From Adenanthera pavonina (lineage: Eukaryota > Streptophyta > Magnoliopsida > Fabales > Fabaceae), in contig JAIVEN010000015.1 of assembly GCA_026686845.1 (NCBI GenBank), positions 26,765,501-26,829,500 of the forward strand: DNA of 64,000 bases, given 5' to 3'. Both the position numbers and the translations under genes were made by a program. Positions 24,326 through 35,300 of this stretch are shown one piece after another. The notes under the pieces are model-generated. The model was not told the origin of the DNA. It worked only from the letters and a program-made list of their open reading frames with translations, and did no database searches. Each line of letters begins with the position of its first letter. Position 1 is the first letter of the stretch.

Positions 24326-24720
24326 GAAATTTTTTGCAAAAGGAAATGCGTTGCAAAAGAATAGAAGAACAAATAAAGAATCAGAATATACAAAATAGGA
24401 AAGAAGAAATAAAGAAACAAGTCAAAAAAGATATATGCCCAGAACATTCAAATGCATTTTGGGATAAAAAGTAGCATGTAGTAACTTTACTTATGAAAAA
24501 GAATTTAATGAAAAAGACATACCTATTAAAGCTAGACCTAGATAAATGAATAAAGAATTATTAGAATATTGTAAAAAAGAAATACAAGAACTTTTAGATA
24601 AAAAGAAATAGAAAGAGAAGCACCAAGATTAATTATAGATTTTAAACCTTTGAATAAAGTACTAAGATGGATAAGGTATACTTTACCCAACAAAAAAAAC
24701 TTAATAGGAAGATGATTGAA
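24326..24720 (+). pseudogene. Caulimovirid reverse-transcriptase fragment, plus strand
   Basis: The plus-strand reading shows the start of a plant pararetrovirus reverse transcriptase: a HSNAFWDKK block, then EKDIPIKARP, NKELLEYCKKEIQELLDK, and after a frame change RLIIDFKPLNK followed by RWIRYTLPNKK. The KARP, LLEY and FKPLNK motifs are hallmarks of the caulimovirid enzyme. There are several stops and deletions. Orientation is opposite to the main viral copy in this window (25040-38510), whose matching region is about 37200-36900. Non-functional. Confidence 0.7.
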
Positions 24721-24744
24721 TGCGGAAATATAAGTTTTATTATT

Positions 24745-25010
24745 ATAGTAAAAAGCATTATCATTATCAACAAAGAAAAGTTGAAAAGGAAGAGTAAAGT
24801 AAAGACGAGAGTAAAAATGGCAAAAGAAAAATATTGTATAAAAAAGAGAAAAATAAAAATAAAAAAGGAAAAAAGGAAAAGAGAAAATGACAAAAGAAAA
24901 AGAGAAAGAAAAGACAAAGAAAAAGAAAGAATCATTAATAATGAAGAAGACATGTCTGAGACAAAAGGAATCTAGTATGAAAAGTGAAAGAGCTCAGAGA
25001 TAATTGTTCG
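24745..25010 (+). repeat. Viral leader fragment, plus orientation, inverted arm
   Basis: A very purine-rich block (AAAAGTTGAAAAGGAAGAG onward, then many AAAGAGAAAA runs, ending AGAGCTCAGAGATAATTG) is the reverse complement of about 25305-25575. Together they form an inverted repeat with a spacer of about 300 bases. The Lys-rich ORFs found here are by-products of base composition. Confidence 0.75.
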
Positions 25011-25039
25011 TATTTCCAAATTAAGTGAGAGAGCTTATG

Positions 25040-25590
25040 AAAATATGAACACAAGGAAAATGACTATAATACAAAATATTATTTCCAAATTAAAAACTTA
25101 CAAAATAGATTAGATGGCGAGAAAATGGGAGAAGTACATGGAATTATGAAGATAAGGAAGGTAATAGAAGAAGTATCGTGAAGTGAAAGTGAATTGTGTC
25201 TATCTTGATGTAGGAGTAAGCATTTTATAGAAGGCTCCTCTTTGCATTTCATTTTCATTTTCATGTCATTTACTGTAGGTATAAATAGCATTATGAACAA
25301 TTATCTTTGAGCTCTTTTGCTTTTCAAACTATATTTCTTTTGTCTCAAACAGGTCTTCCTCGTGATTAAAGATTCTTTCTTTTTCTTTGGCTTTTCTTTA
25401 TCTTTTTCTTTTGTCATTTTCTCCTTTCCTTTTTTCCTTTTTTTCTTTTTTTCCCTATTTTTCTGACAAACTTTTGCTTTTGCCATTTTTTCTCTTGTCT
25501 TTACTTTTCTTTTCCTTTTCAACTTTTCTTTGTTGATAATGATAATGTTTTTCACTATAACAATGCTTTTTTCCCCTCTCTCTCCCCCCA
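25040..25590 (-). repeat. Caulimovirid leader, downstream copy
   Basis: 25043-25560 matches 38050-38510 in the same orientation. There the block precedes the start of the viral ORF, and here it follows the ORF end, so the integrated virus begins and ends with the same leader. A minus-strand TATA-like CTATAAAAT lies at about 25223-25231. Terminal redundancy of this kind is expected when a circular or more-than-unit-length viral DNA is integrated. Confidence 0.7.
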
Positions 25591-25599
25591 CTTTAGAAA

Positions 25600-26331
25600 T
25601 GGATATGCATGTGAATGGGTTAGGTTACTAGCTGCAATTTATCTACCCCAAAAAAATCACCATCGCCAAGTTCTTGAGTTGAGGATGCTATTTCTGATTA
25701 TCCTGGATGCTATTTCGTGAATTTTATTTACCCATTCTTCTTTTGTCTTTGCTACTGCTAACTTCATCATTAATTTGCCTTTCTCCAGTAAAAAGGGTGC
25801 ATGAGTTTCTACTTTGATTTTTGCAGTGTTGGATTTTATCCATCGATTAACTTGCTCTTTCTTAGCAAAGCGCTGATTATATTTCTTCCATTATGTTACT
25901 TTGAATCTTCTTACTAAGTATTGCAAAGTAGGACTAGGTGGTCTTTCTATAAGTATTGAGAAGCACCAGCTTATAAGTCATGGCACTCTCAAATGATAAA
26001 AGAAATAAAATGGCTTTTCCTTTTCAAGATGATTCATTATAGCTTTAAATGCTTGATATCTTTCTTCTACAGCTAGCTACAATATTTCTGTACTAGACCA
26101 AAAATTTGAAACCACTCCGTGAACTATCTTGGAAATTGCTTTGGGACAGTCCCTGCTAATCCACACAAACCACGGGTGATCATAATTTTTGTAATAAAAT
26201 ACATTATACCATGCTTCCTTATAAACTAGATAATTATAAGGAAGCCCATGATAATCAATTAAGAATCTTTTTGTTGTATACGGAGATTGGACCCATTCTC
26301 GGAGAGTTATGACTTTGTTGACTTTGATTTG
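25600..26331 (-). pseudogene. Caulimovirid polyprotein, C-terminal part
   Basis: The minus-strand reading 26331-26090 contains an aromatic-rich block (LPYNYLVYKEAWYNVFYYKN and then HPWFVWISRDCPKA), and further blocks follow to about 25600 across stops and frame changes. This aromatic pattern is known from the segment after RNase H in plant pararetrovirus polyproteins. Its function is not established. It abuts the family D solo LTR at 26332, and the coding frame of the segment on the far side (35301 and up) is compatible with this one once a single copy of the target duplication is discounted. Confidence 0.5.
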
Positions 26332-27021
26332 TGTAATATTCAGAAATTTTAATAGCATAAAATGTAAAGAGATATAAGAAAAATTGATGTGCATGAATAT
26401 GTGTGAAAAAGGCAAAAAGGTTAAATTTTGGGTCAAGAAAATAAAATATTAAAATTACATTTCAACCCCTAGAGAAAGAATTTATTGTATATTAGTCCCT
26501 GGCAAAAATTACAGTTAGAAAAATTTTGAAAATTACATTTTTGCCCCACTTAAGGGTAATTTTGAAATTATGCAAATTTTATGTCAAAATGAAGCTTATG
26601 ATGAGCTGAATCCAATGGTATAATGCATTGGGGTTAATGGAATTTGTGTGAAGAAAACTTTTATGTCGAATGTCAAAAAGTATACAATGAGCGGAAAAAG
26701 GGCACCATGGACCCCATAAAAGGCTAATAAAATAAGAAAAAGGTATTTGGACCCCACATTTGAACCAATTGAGATAGGATATTATGGTAATTTTATATCC
26801 CAATATAGTTAAAACTGTCTTAATAATAGTAAAATATACTGCTAAAATAGCTGTATTTATTCAAACCAGTCCAGGATATATTTGGATAAATAAAAGTATA
26901 ATATTTTTGGACCAAAATGCCCTTAATTTCATGCAAACCAAGCTACACATGGAGAAATTACATTATTTAATAATTTTCATGAATTTTCAAGAAGCTTTTG
27001 GAACATTAAATGTCAAAATAT

Positions 27022-27046
27022 GATTGGCTCACTTCCTTTATAAATA
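27022..27046 (+). promoter_or_regulatory. Promoter-like site of the family D LTR
   Basis: A reverse CCAAT box (ATTGG, about 27023) stands just upstream of TATAAATA (27039-27046), followed by a purine-rich leader. This spacing is usual for a plant polymerase II promoter in an LTR. Confidence 0.45.
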
Positions 27047-27566
27047 CTCCCTCAAGTTGGATGCACAAATCACTTGGGAAAGATAGGGAGCAGCTACTGG
27101 AAACAAGAAAAGAAGAGGAAGCCGTGAAAAACCAAGAAAGAAAAAGGGAAGAAGAAAATTCAAGAAAAAAAAATTGGTAAAAATTCTCTTCCTTGATCTT
27201 TAGTGATTTCCTTTAAGTTTTGAGTAGTTTGGTGGGGTTTTGTTAAGTTCTCTTCTTCTTCCCATATGTCTAAATTTTGGCCTTGACATAGATTTAAGAA
27301 AGAAAGTGGTTTCATGCCATAAATTGTAGAGAAAGTATGAGATTTAGTGAAAGGAATAAGTATTAGCATGATTTGAAGCAAGTTTTGAAAATTTCCACTT
27401 TTACTCCTTAAACCCCTATTTCAGTCAGTAGATATAGGTGGGAAGGAGTTGGATTTTCAATGATTTGATGTTAAAAATGGATTTTTTGAGTCCACATTAG
27501 CTAAGAACAAGTGTTGGATTCAAGAAAAAGCTTAAGATAAATTAAGTGAGTTTTTAGGGTTTGTTA

Positions 27567-29223
27567 TGTTGAATTAAGTATTTTGATGATTCCAAACCAA
27601 CCTTCTAGAGTTTGAAAAGAAGATATTAAAGGTGTACAAAAGATCTCAGGTGGAGAAATCCAAGAAAAACTAGCACAAGATTAGATATAGGATTTCTTAC
27701 TGTGTTTAAATTGAGTAAAAGACTTTGAACTTGCAAAAAAATATTTTAAAAATATGATTCTATGATAATTCATGGAGTATTTGAAAAATACCCACTAACA
27801 AACAAACTTTAAAGTGTTAAAATTGATCTATTGCTTTGAAAATTTGAACTTTGGCTTCTGAAATTCGAATTTCGAATTGAAAATATGTTAGTCATAAAAG
27901 AGATTCTTCTGACAGACAAACTTTGAGTACAAAAATTTAAACTTTGGATTAAGTCTGATAAAAGCTTTCTCTAACAGACGAACTTTGGTTTTTGAAAATT
28001 TGAATTTATGATAAAACACAATTCATGAAAAATGAAAAATTCATCTGAAGATATGTCAAAGTTCATCTAAAAGTAAAGTTTAAAAAGAGTTCCAAGGTAG
28101 CTCACTGACAGATGAACTTTGATTTTGAAAATTTGAATTTTGGAAACAAAGCTTGCAAGTCTGTTATGATAATTTATTGACATACTTATTTTAGTATTCA
28201 GAAATTCGAACTTTGAACTAAGTCTGATAAGAGCTCTCTCTAACAGACAAACTTTGGTTTTTGAAAATTTGAATTTTGAAAAGTTGAACTATTGTGCCTT
28301 ATTGAGCTGCCCACTGACAGATGAATTTTGGGCACCAAAATTCGACCTTCGAAGGCACTGTAGTAATATGGGATAACTGTTCACACTTACCAGAAGAACT
28401 TTAAACTTGAAAATTCATATGTTCCAACGTAGAAATATTTTTCAAAGATGAAAATTTGAACTTTGCTTCATAACAGACGAACTTGGAAGTTCAACATTAA
28501 AGTCTTTAGCTTTTGGTCTCTACAAAATTTATCTGTTGACTAACCAAAATTTGAACTTTGAGTATCAGACACATTAAATGTGGTTGGTGACTGGATAGTT
28601 TTTCAAAGTAACCATTAGGTAACGTCTCTAATGGCTAGATCTTGTCTCTAATGTATAGTTAAAACATAAATCTATAAATAGAACTTCATTTAAAGATATG
28701 GGTAACAATTTTACATTGTATATACAGAAACTCTACCAAATTCTTAAGTCAAAGTCTCTTACTCTTACAAACTTTATTCTCTATACTTCAACTTTCATAT
28801 GCACTCTAAATTAGAGAGTTCAACTATTGTAATCAATCTTATCTTCATCTGGAAGAAATATATCTTTGTGAGGGGATATCACAAGGGATTTGGGAAGCAC
28901 TTAGGCAAAGTGCAAAGAGTGAGATTGTAAGCTCTAAAAACAGAGCATCAAGCTGTACTGAGGCAATTGCAAGAAGCCCACTGAATTCTTACAAGATAGT
29001 AGAAAATCTCAAATGGTGGCTTGGGAATTGGATGTATGTCAAGATAGAGAGATCAAACTAGGATAAACATATGTTTCTTCCCTTCTCTTTTACTGCTATT
29101 ACCTTGTTATTCCTTTATGCTCTGTTTTTACTGTCACTTTTGCTTTCATCACTCTCTTGACTTTTGCAGAAAATTTTCATCTTTTCAATTCACCCCCCTC
29201 TTGGGAAGCCAGCATATCTAACA
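27567..29223 (+). mobile_element. 5' LTR of element A
   Basis: It starts TGTTGAATTAAG and ends CATATCTAACA, 1657 bp. It matches the LTRs of B, C and the solo LTR along its length. It carries many short motifs of the type TTTGGTTTTTGAAAATTTGAA and ACAGACGAACTTTG, the reverse complement of those in the minus-oriented LTRs. Confidence 0.93.
28673..28680 (+). promoter_or_regulatory. TATA box of the element A 5' LTR
   Basis: TATAAATA, about 1.1 kb into the LTR, conserved at this position in every LTR of the family. Confidence 0.6.
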
Positions 29224-29225
29224 AG

Positions 29226-29241
29226 TAGTATCAGAGCCCGG
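29226..29241 (+). other. Primer-binding site of element A
   Basis: TAGTATCAGAGCCCGG starts two bases after the LTR. It matches the initiator-Met tRNA type TGGTATCAGAGC with one change. Confidence 0.8.
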
Positions 29242-29278
29242 TTTCCCAAATAAAGGATCTAACTATTCGGGAAATTCA

Positions 29279-30165
29279 ATGGCTGGATTTGGAGAAAGTA
29301 TTCTACCTGAGGGAAACAACATAAATCGACCACCTAGCTTCAGTGGAGAACACTAGAGATACTGGAAGATGTGAATGCAAATCTATCTCCAGTCGATTGA
29401 TCTGGATATCTAGTCTATCATCTAGAAGGGAGATTTTGTCCTAATGAAACTATAGCATGATAGGAAATACAAGGAGAAGCTAGAAGACGAGTTGAATGAG
29501 GAAGATAAGAGAAGAGTTTTGCTAAATTTTAAGGCAAAACACTGCCTGGTCAGTGCATTAAACCAAGATGAATTCTACAGAGTATCATAATATTCCACAG
29601 CCAAAGGTATGTGGAATACTTTAGAAATCACTCATGAAGGAACCACTGGGGTAAGAGAGAACAAATTGAACTCCACCATTAGTGAATATGAAAGCTTCAG
29701 AATGGTGGAAGGTAAGAGTATCAAAGAGCTACAAAAGAGATTCACTCTCATTGTGAATCAATTGAAAATTATTGGCAAGGAGTACACTCAACCAAAAAAG
29801 GTTTGAAAAGTCAGATGATTTTACAACAAGAAAAGAAATAAAAGATTCTTCAAGAAAGGAGCAACTAGAAACAACAAGAAAGAAGGAAAAGAGCCTCTCA
29901 TTTGCTACAAATGCAAGAAGTAAAGGCACATCAAATGGGATTATCCATAATTCCTAAAGAAGCAAGAGAAATAAAAGAAAGCTGCTGACAAAGGCAAGAA
30001 GAAGAGGGCATACATCTCATCAATCTGGGGTAACATCTCAGATGAAGAAGAAGATGATGAAGATGAAATTGCCAATATTTGTTTGATGCCACTTGCATAT
30101 GAAGAAACTCAAATATCATCCAACAGTGATCATGAAGATGAGATTTGTCTTAAAGCAAGAAAGAG
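29279..30165 (+). pseudogene. gag: gag of element A
   Basis: The start MAGFGESILPEGN at 29279 lies 56 bases after the LTR and is shared with element B. A copia-type gag (UBN2-like) domain follows: MQIYLQSIDLDI, LNFKAKHCLVSALNQDEF, then MWNTLEITHEGTTGVRENKL and FTLIVNQLK. A zinc knuckle around 29900-29950 is degraded: the CX2C half is readable, the His half is broken by a stop and a Tyr stands where the last Cys should be. The acidic linker DEEEDDEDEIANICLMPLA follows. Stops occur after about 25 codons and repeatedly later. Compared with element B, the coiled coil and the second zinc knuckle between the linker and protease are deleted. Gag forms the particle that packages element RNA. Confidence 0.85.
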
Positions 30166-30420
30166 AATCAAATGGTATATGGATAGTGCTCGCTCAAATC
30201 ATATGATTGGTGGTAAGGAGAAGTTCATGACCCTTAGAGACAAGAAAGGAGGAAAGATGACCTTTGGAGGTGACCAATATGGTAAAATAGTTGGTATTGG
30301 CATTATGGGCAAGAATCCTGAAACATACATTGAAGAGGAGCTGTTTGTAATTAGCCTGAACCACAATCTACTGAGTGTAAGTCAGACATGTGACAAAGGG
30401 AACTGAGTATTGTTTGACTC
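30166..30420 (+). pseudogene. Protease of element A
   Basis: The reading KWYMDSARSNHM at about 30171 contains the aspartic protease active-site D-S-A of copia elements. FGGDQYGKIVGIG, IEEELFVISLNHNLLSVSQT and CDKGN follow, as in other Sirevirus-like pol proteins. It ends in a stop at about 30405, where B and C continue. Gag and protease are fused more closely than in B because of an upstream deletion. Confidence 0.8.
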
Positions 30421-31740
30421 AAAGTTCTGCCTTGTCATCCGAAAAAGTGATCATAAAGTAATCCTCAGGGCTCAAAGTGTTATACTATCGATCTTGATGA
30501 ACTTCCTTCCTTAGATTCTGTCTATTTAATTAGTCAGGATAACGATAGTTAGTTGTGGCATAAAAGATTGGCACATGTTAACATGAACCAGTTGTCAAAA
30601 CTGATTAAAAATGAGTTAGTCACTGGCTTACCAAATATCTCTTTTGAAAAAGACAGAATGTGATGCATGCCTCAAAGGAAAACAAACTAAATCATCTTTT
30701 AAATCTAAAAATATAGTCACCACATCTATACCACTACAACTATTGCATATAGATCGGAAGGACCATCTAGAGTAAAAAGAGTTGGTGGAAATCTGTATGT
30801 TCTTGTGATTGTGGATGATTACTCTAGATTTACCTGGACCTTGTTTCTTACTTCCAAAAGTGAAACGTTTAGCTAATAAAGTGCAAAAATAGAAAGGTAT
30901 TTCTATTGTGTCTATCAGGTTTGATCATGAAGAAGAATTTGAAAATTCATGCTTTCTGGAGTACTGTGATGAACATGGAACTGATCACAACTTCTCAGCT
31001 CCAAGAACTCCTCAGCAAAATGGAGTGGTGGAAAGGAAGAACAGAACAATTGGAGAAATGACTAGAGCAATGCTGAATGAAAAGGAACTCTCTCAAGTAT
31101 TCTAGACTGATGCAGTAAATATAGCAAGTTATATCATTAACAGAGCCTACATCAGACCAATTCTGGGGAAGACTTCTTATGAGTTGTACAAAGGAAGGAA
31201 GCCAAACCTTTCACATCTGCATGTATTCAGCTGTAAATGTTTCATCCACAACAATGGAAAGGAGAATTTGGGTAAGTTTGATGCCAAATTTGATGAAGGT
31301 ATATTTCTTGGCTATTCTAGTAGGAGTAAACCATATAGAGTTTTTAATAAAAAGACTAGATCAGTAGAAGAATCTGTGCATGTTGTGTTTATTGAAAATG
31401 AAATAGTCTCCAAGCATGTCATTGATGAAGATGATCTTATTTCTAACTTTAAGAACTTAGATCTTTCTGAAGAAGGTAAAATTGAGCCTTAAAAAATATC
31501 TGAATGTATTAATATAGAGACAGATATTCAGGAGAAAGACTTTGAGGATGAAAATAATAGAGAAATATCTCAAGAACTCCCTGGAGCTTGGAGATATCAA
31601 AGGAATCATCCTGTTGATCAAGTGATTGGGGATGTTTAGGAGAAAGTTAAAACCAGAAAACAACTCAGGGATCAGATGATCAATTGTACTTTTATTTCCC
31701 AAATTGAACCTAAGTATGCTAAAGAAGCCTTAACTGATGA
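30421..31740 (+). pseudogene. Integrase of element A
   Basis: The GAG-pre-integrase zinc-binding part shows WHKRLAHVNMNQLSKL and the C-x-x-C pair near 30660 across a frame change. The catalytic core follows with a GNLYVLVIVDDYSRFTWT block near 30790-30845 and NFSAPRTPQQNGVVERKNR near 31000, which carries the final Glu of the DDE triad. A deletion near 30860 removes residues after the second core strand. IFLGYSSRSKPYRVFNKKTR closes the C-terminal domain. Several stops. Integrase would join element DNA to the genome. Confidence 0.82.
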
Positions 31741-32657
31741 GTAATGGATTCTGGCTATGCAAGATAAAATGAATCAGTTTGAAAGAAATCAAGTTTGGAA
31801 TTTAGTGCCTAGACCTAGAAATCACCCTATCATTGGCACAAAATGGGTCTTTGGAAATAAACTTGATGAATCAGGAACAATTATTAGAAATAAGCAAGAT
31901 TAGTTGCCAAAAGATATAATTAAGAAGAAGGTATTGATTTTGAGGAAACTTTTACTCCAATTGCAAGATTGGAAATAATTAGAATCCTACTGGCCTATGC
32001 ATGCATGAAAAACATAATGTTATATCAAATTGATGTGAAAAGTGCTTTTCTGAATAGATATATCATAGAGAAGGTTTATATAGATCAACCTCCAGGCTTT
32101 AAGAACTTAACAAAACCAAACCATGTTTATAAACTGAAGAAAGCTCTTTACGGCTTAAAATAAGCTTCTAGAGCATAGTATGCAAGGCTAAGCAATTTTC
32201 TAACTGAAAAGGGATTCAATAGAGAAAAAGTATATACTACTTTGTTTACTAAGAAAGAAAATAAAAATTTACTTATTGTTCAAATTTATGTTGATGATAT
32301 TATATTTGGTGCTACTAATGAATCTCTTTACAAGAACTTTTCTAAGCTAATGCAGGGTGAATTCGAAATGTCAATGATGGGTGAGCTTAACTTCTTCCTT
32401 GGATTACAAATTAAGCAATATGGGGATGGTATCTTCCTCAATCAATCAAAATATCTGAAAGAGTTGCTGAAAAAGTTTGGCATGGAAAAAGCCAAGCCAA
32501 TGGGAACTCCTATAGCTACTGCAACAAAGCTTGATATGGATGAAGGAGGAAAAATATTTGACATAACTCAATATAGAAGAATGATTGGATCTCTGCTATA
32601 CCTAAGAGCTAGCAGACCTGACATCATGTTCAGTGTTTGTATATATGCAAGGTTCTA
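31741..32657 (+). pseudogene. Reverse transcriptase of element A
   Basis: Motifs in order: GTKWVFGNKL, a frameshift at RNK, DFEETFTPIARLEIIRILLA, QIDVKSAFLN, QPPGFKN, YKLKKALYGLK then stop, and the catalytic IYVDDIIFG at about 32285. QGEFEMSMMGELNFFLGLQI follows, then MGTPIATATKLDMDEGG and the conserved SLLYLRASRPDIMFSV. The catalytic YVDD is intact, but four or more stops or frameshifts make the copy dead. Confidence 0.87.
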
Positions 32658-32727
32658 ATCATGTCTCAAAGAAACCCATGCAGCTGCTGTGAAACGCATC
32701 TTCAGATATCTAATCGGAACATTATAA

Positions 32728-33264
32728 ATGGGACTTTGGTACCCAAAGGGAAATGGAGAAGATCTCATTAGATACACTGATGCTACCTTTGCTAGATCCA
32801 AAACTAACAGAAAAAGCACAAGTGGAATATGCCAGTTCCTTGGAGGATCCTTGGTTTCATGTTTCAACAAGAAGCAAAATAGTGGGGCTCTATCCACTAC
32901 AGAAGCTGAATATATTGCTGCTAGCAGCTGTTGTGCTCAAGTCATTTGGATGAAGCAGCAGCTTGAAGATCTTGAGATTGTGATGAAGGAAATACCAATA
33001 ATGTGTGACAATCAAAGTGCTATCAACATCACAAAGAATCATGTCATGCATTCAAGGGCAAAGCATATTGGAGTTAGGCATTACTTTATAAGGTATCATT
33101 ACTTTATAAGGGATCATGTTCTGAAAGGAGAAATCAGATTAGAATACATCCCTACCAAGGATCAAGTTGCTGACATTCTAACAAAGCCCCTTCCAGAAGA
33201 TAGATATTGTAAAATCAAAAGAGAATTAGATCATGTCCCAATGAAACCTATGCAACTGCTATGA
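32728..33264 (+). pseudogene. RNase H copy 1 of element A
   Basis: Copia-type RNase H removes the RNA strand of the RNA-DNA hybrid during reverse transcription. Catalytic positions are visible in YTDATFARSK (Asp), STTEAEYIAAS (Glu) and MCDNQSAIN (Asp), followed by HSRAKHIGVRHYFIR. The latter is partly doubled as YHYFIRDH. The open frame is 178 codons, and it opens after a stop in the upstream linker, so it is separated from the reverse transcriptase. Confidence 0.8.
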
Positions 33265-33299
33265 AACGCATCTTCATATAACCAATTGGAACATCACAG

Positions 33300-33752
33300 A
33301 TGGGACTTTGGTACCTAAAGGGCAATGGAGAAGATCTCATTGGATACACTGATATTGACTTTGCTGGATCCAAAACTGACAGAAAAAGCACAAGTGGAAC
33401 ATGTCAGTTTCTTGGAGGATCTTTGGTTTCATGGTTTAGCAAGAAGCAAAATAGTATGGCTCTATCCACTATAGAAGCTGAATATATTACTGCTGGCAGC
33501 TGTTGTGCTCAAGTCATTTGGATGAAGCAGCAACTTGAAGATCTTGAGATTGAGATGAAGGAAATATCAATAATGTGTGATAACCAAAGTGCTATTAACA
33601 TCACAAAAAATCCTGTCATGCATTCAAGGACATATCATATTGAAGTTAGGCATTACTTTATAAGGGATAATGTTTTGGAAGGAGAAATCAGATTAGAATA
33701 CATCCCTACCGAGGATCAAGTTGCTGACATTCTGACAAGGCCCCTTCCATAA
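33300..33752 (+). pseudogene. RNase H copy 2 of element A
   Basis: This second complete RNase H has the consensus-like YTDIDFAGSKTDRKSTSGTC, STIEAEYITAG and MCDNQSAINITK. It is closer than copy 1 to the RNase H of B and C at the first active-site block (DRKSTSG intact, where copy 1 has NRKSTSG). Open for 150 codons, with a stop at the LTKPLP end. Confidence 0.8.
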
Positions 33753-33885
33753 GATAGACATTGTAAAATCAAAAGAGAATTGGAACATGTCCTAAAGAAA
33801 CCCATGCAACTGCTATGAAACGCATCTTCAGAGATCTAATTGGAACATCGTAGATGGGACTTTGGTACCCAAAGGGCAATGGAGA

Positions 33886-34105
33886 AAATCTCAAGTGGTG
33901 GCTTGGGGACTGGATATAGGTCAAGTTAGAGAAATCGAATCAGAATAAATATCTGTGTCTTCCCTTCTCTTTTACCACTATTACCTTGCTATTCCTTTAT
34001 GCTCTAGTTTTACTATCACTTTTGCTTTCATCACTCTCTTAACTTTTACAAAAAATTTTAATCTTCCCAATTCACTCCCCTCTTAGGAAGCTAGCATATC
34101 TAACA
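33886..34105 (+). mobile_element. Truncated 3' LTR of element A
   Basis: Matches the last 220 bases of the 5' LTR (29004-29223) and ends CATATCTAACA. It is joined to RNase H sequence within the shared string GGAGAA(G/A)ATCTCA, a microhomology of about a dozen bases. No polypurine tract remains. Confidence 0.88.
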
Positions 34106-35300
34106 TGTTAGGCACTTTGTAAGATAGCTCCTTGAATCAGTGGGTTAAATCAATGCTTAATGATATTTTAGAATGTGGGAATTTAGGAAAGCTTGTGGAA
34201 TCTTTGATTAAAGGGGACAAGTTCAAAGTTTCACTAAAAGGTTAGATATGTTCATTTTATTGCTTTATGTTTTTTCTAAATTGTTTCTATGATTATATCT
34301 TGATATCATATTGTTCTTATGTTGGCTTATGACTGATTTTAGTAGTAAAATGAAGCGGTTAGTTCCCTGGGATGTCCATTTTCTAAGGGGAAACTCTGCC
34401 AAAATTTAATTTGACAATATGGTTCTTTGATGATTTTATATGTGATTACATGAGAATTTTGTGAATTTTGAATGACATAATTGTATTGAATGAGCTAGCT
34501 ACTAGGATTTTCCCAAATCTCGCTCTTCAACCACTAACATGATAGGTCCAAGTGATGGCAAAGTCTCTAAGAAGACAAGAAATAAGGAGAAACCTAGTGA
34601 AGACTAAAGTTTTAGCTGAATTTGTGATATATTAACTTGTGTTTTGTATAAAATATTATGTTAACCCATGAGACTATGTGTTACTATCCTTATGATCTCT
34701 TGAGTGTCTTATGATGTTTTGAATCTAGTTTGGACCAGTTTGGGCTCTGTATGAATGTTATGATATTATTTTGAAATTTGGAATGCAAAATTGTCCAATT
34801 TGAACACTGGATGGTTATATGATTATTTTTCATTTGAGATTTAGTTTTTTTGTATAAGTGTTAAATATGCTTGGAAACTAGAGACATATAGATTTCAAAC
34901 AATCTAAAGATCACCAAATTTGGATGTGTATGATAGAAGTTATGAATTTTTGAATATGGGTCAGAAAACTTGGGAAAATAATTTTGACCAAATGAACAAT
35001 AGAAATTTAACGAATTTACTGTACAAATTGGCTCATTAAAGTTCATGTTTCATATTTTTCCTATGTATAAAATGTTTTTAGCTACTTTTAGAGATTTGAA
35101 TTATACTTATACAATTTTTTTGAAATTAGTTATGATTTTTCAAATTTTAGCTAGAAAAATTGGGTTACTAAATAAAGTGTTTTAAAATTTTGAATTTTTC
35201 TCATTTGGTTTTCCAATGATTTAAGTTTCTATATTAGCTCATTTTAGCATCATATATGCTATTATACATGAGAAATAATATAAAAAAGTAAGGTATGACA

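Larger units (their letters stand above)
32658..33893 (+). repeat. RNase H region of element A in 2.2 tandem copies
   Basis: Three unit starts are visible: ATCATGTCTCAAAGAAACC at 32658, ATCATGTCCCAATGAAACC at 33230 and AACATGTCCTAAAGAAACC at 33784. Periods are 572 and 554 bases. The 18-base difference is an extra GTATCATTACTTTATAAG-like repeat in unit 1 (residues YHYFIR doubled). Units 1 and 2 each encode a full copia RNase H with YTDA or YTDI, EAEYI and MCDNQSAINI motifs and the terminal IPT-DQVADILT. Unit 3 stops at the junction with the LTR fragment. Confidence 0.88.
27567..34105 (+). mobile_element. Sirevirus-like Ty1/copia element A, internally deleted
   Basis: A 5' LTR, primer-binding site, gag, protease, integrase, reverse transcriptase and RNase H follow in copia order, ending with the last 220 bases of a 3' LTR. 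TGTTA precedes (27562-27566) and follows (34106-34110), a perfect target duplication. So the loss of most of the 3' LTR and of the extra ORF seen in B and C happened after insertion. Reading frames carry many stops. Confidence 0.93.
26332..35300 (+). mobile_element. Family D solo LTR, copy 2, split by element A
   Basis: It starts TGTAATATTCAG at 26332 and ends GTATGACA at 35300. Copia element A occupies 27567-34105, leaving about 2.4 kb of LTR. No gypsy interior is present on either side. Both flanks are viral sequence from one ORF, and the 5-base flanks are ATTTG (left) and ATTTT (right), a near-perfect duplication. It is therefore a solo LTR inserted in the integrated virus before element A entered it. 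Confidence 0.7.

Noticed and set aside
24667..24975. Lys-rich plus-strand ORF (and its hydrophobic shadow on minus), also 25301-25591
   Set aside because: Produced by the A/G-rich viral leader. The two copies differ by indels that would destroy a frame, and no conserved protein emerges.
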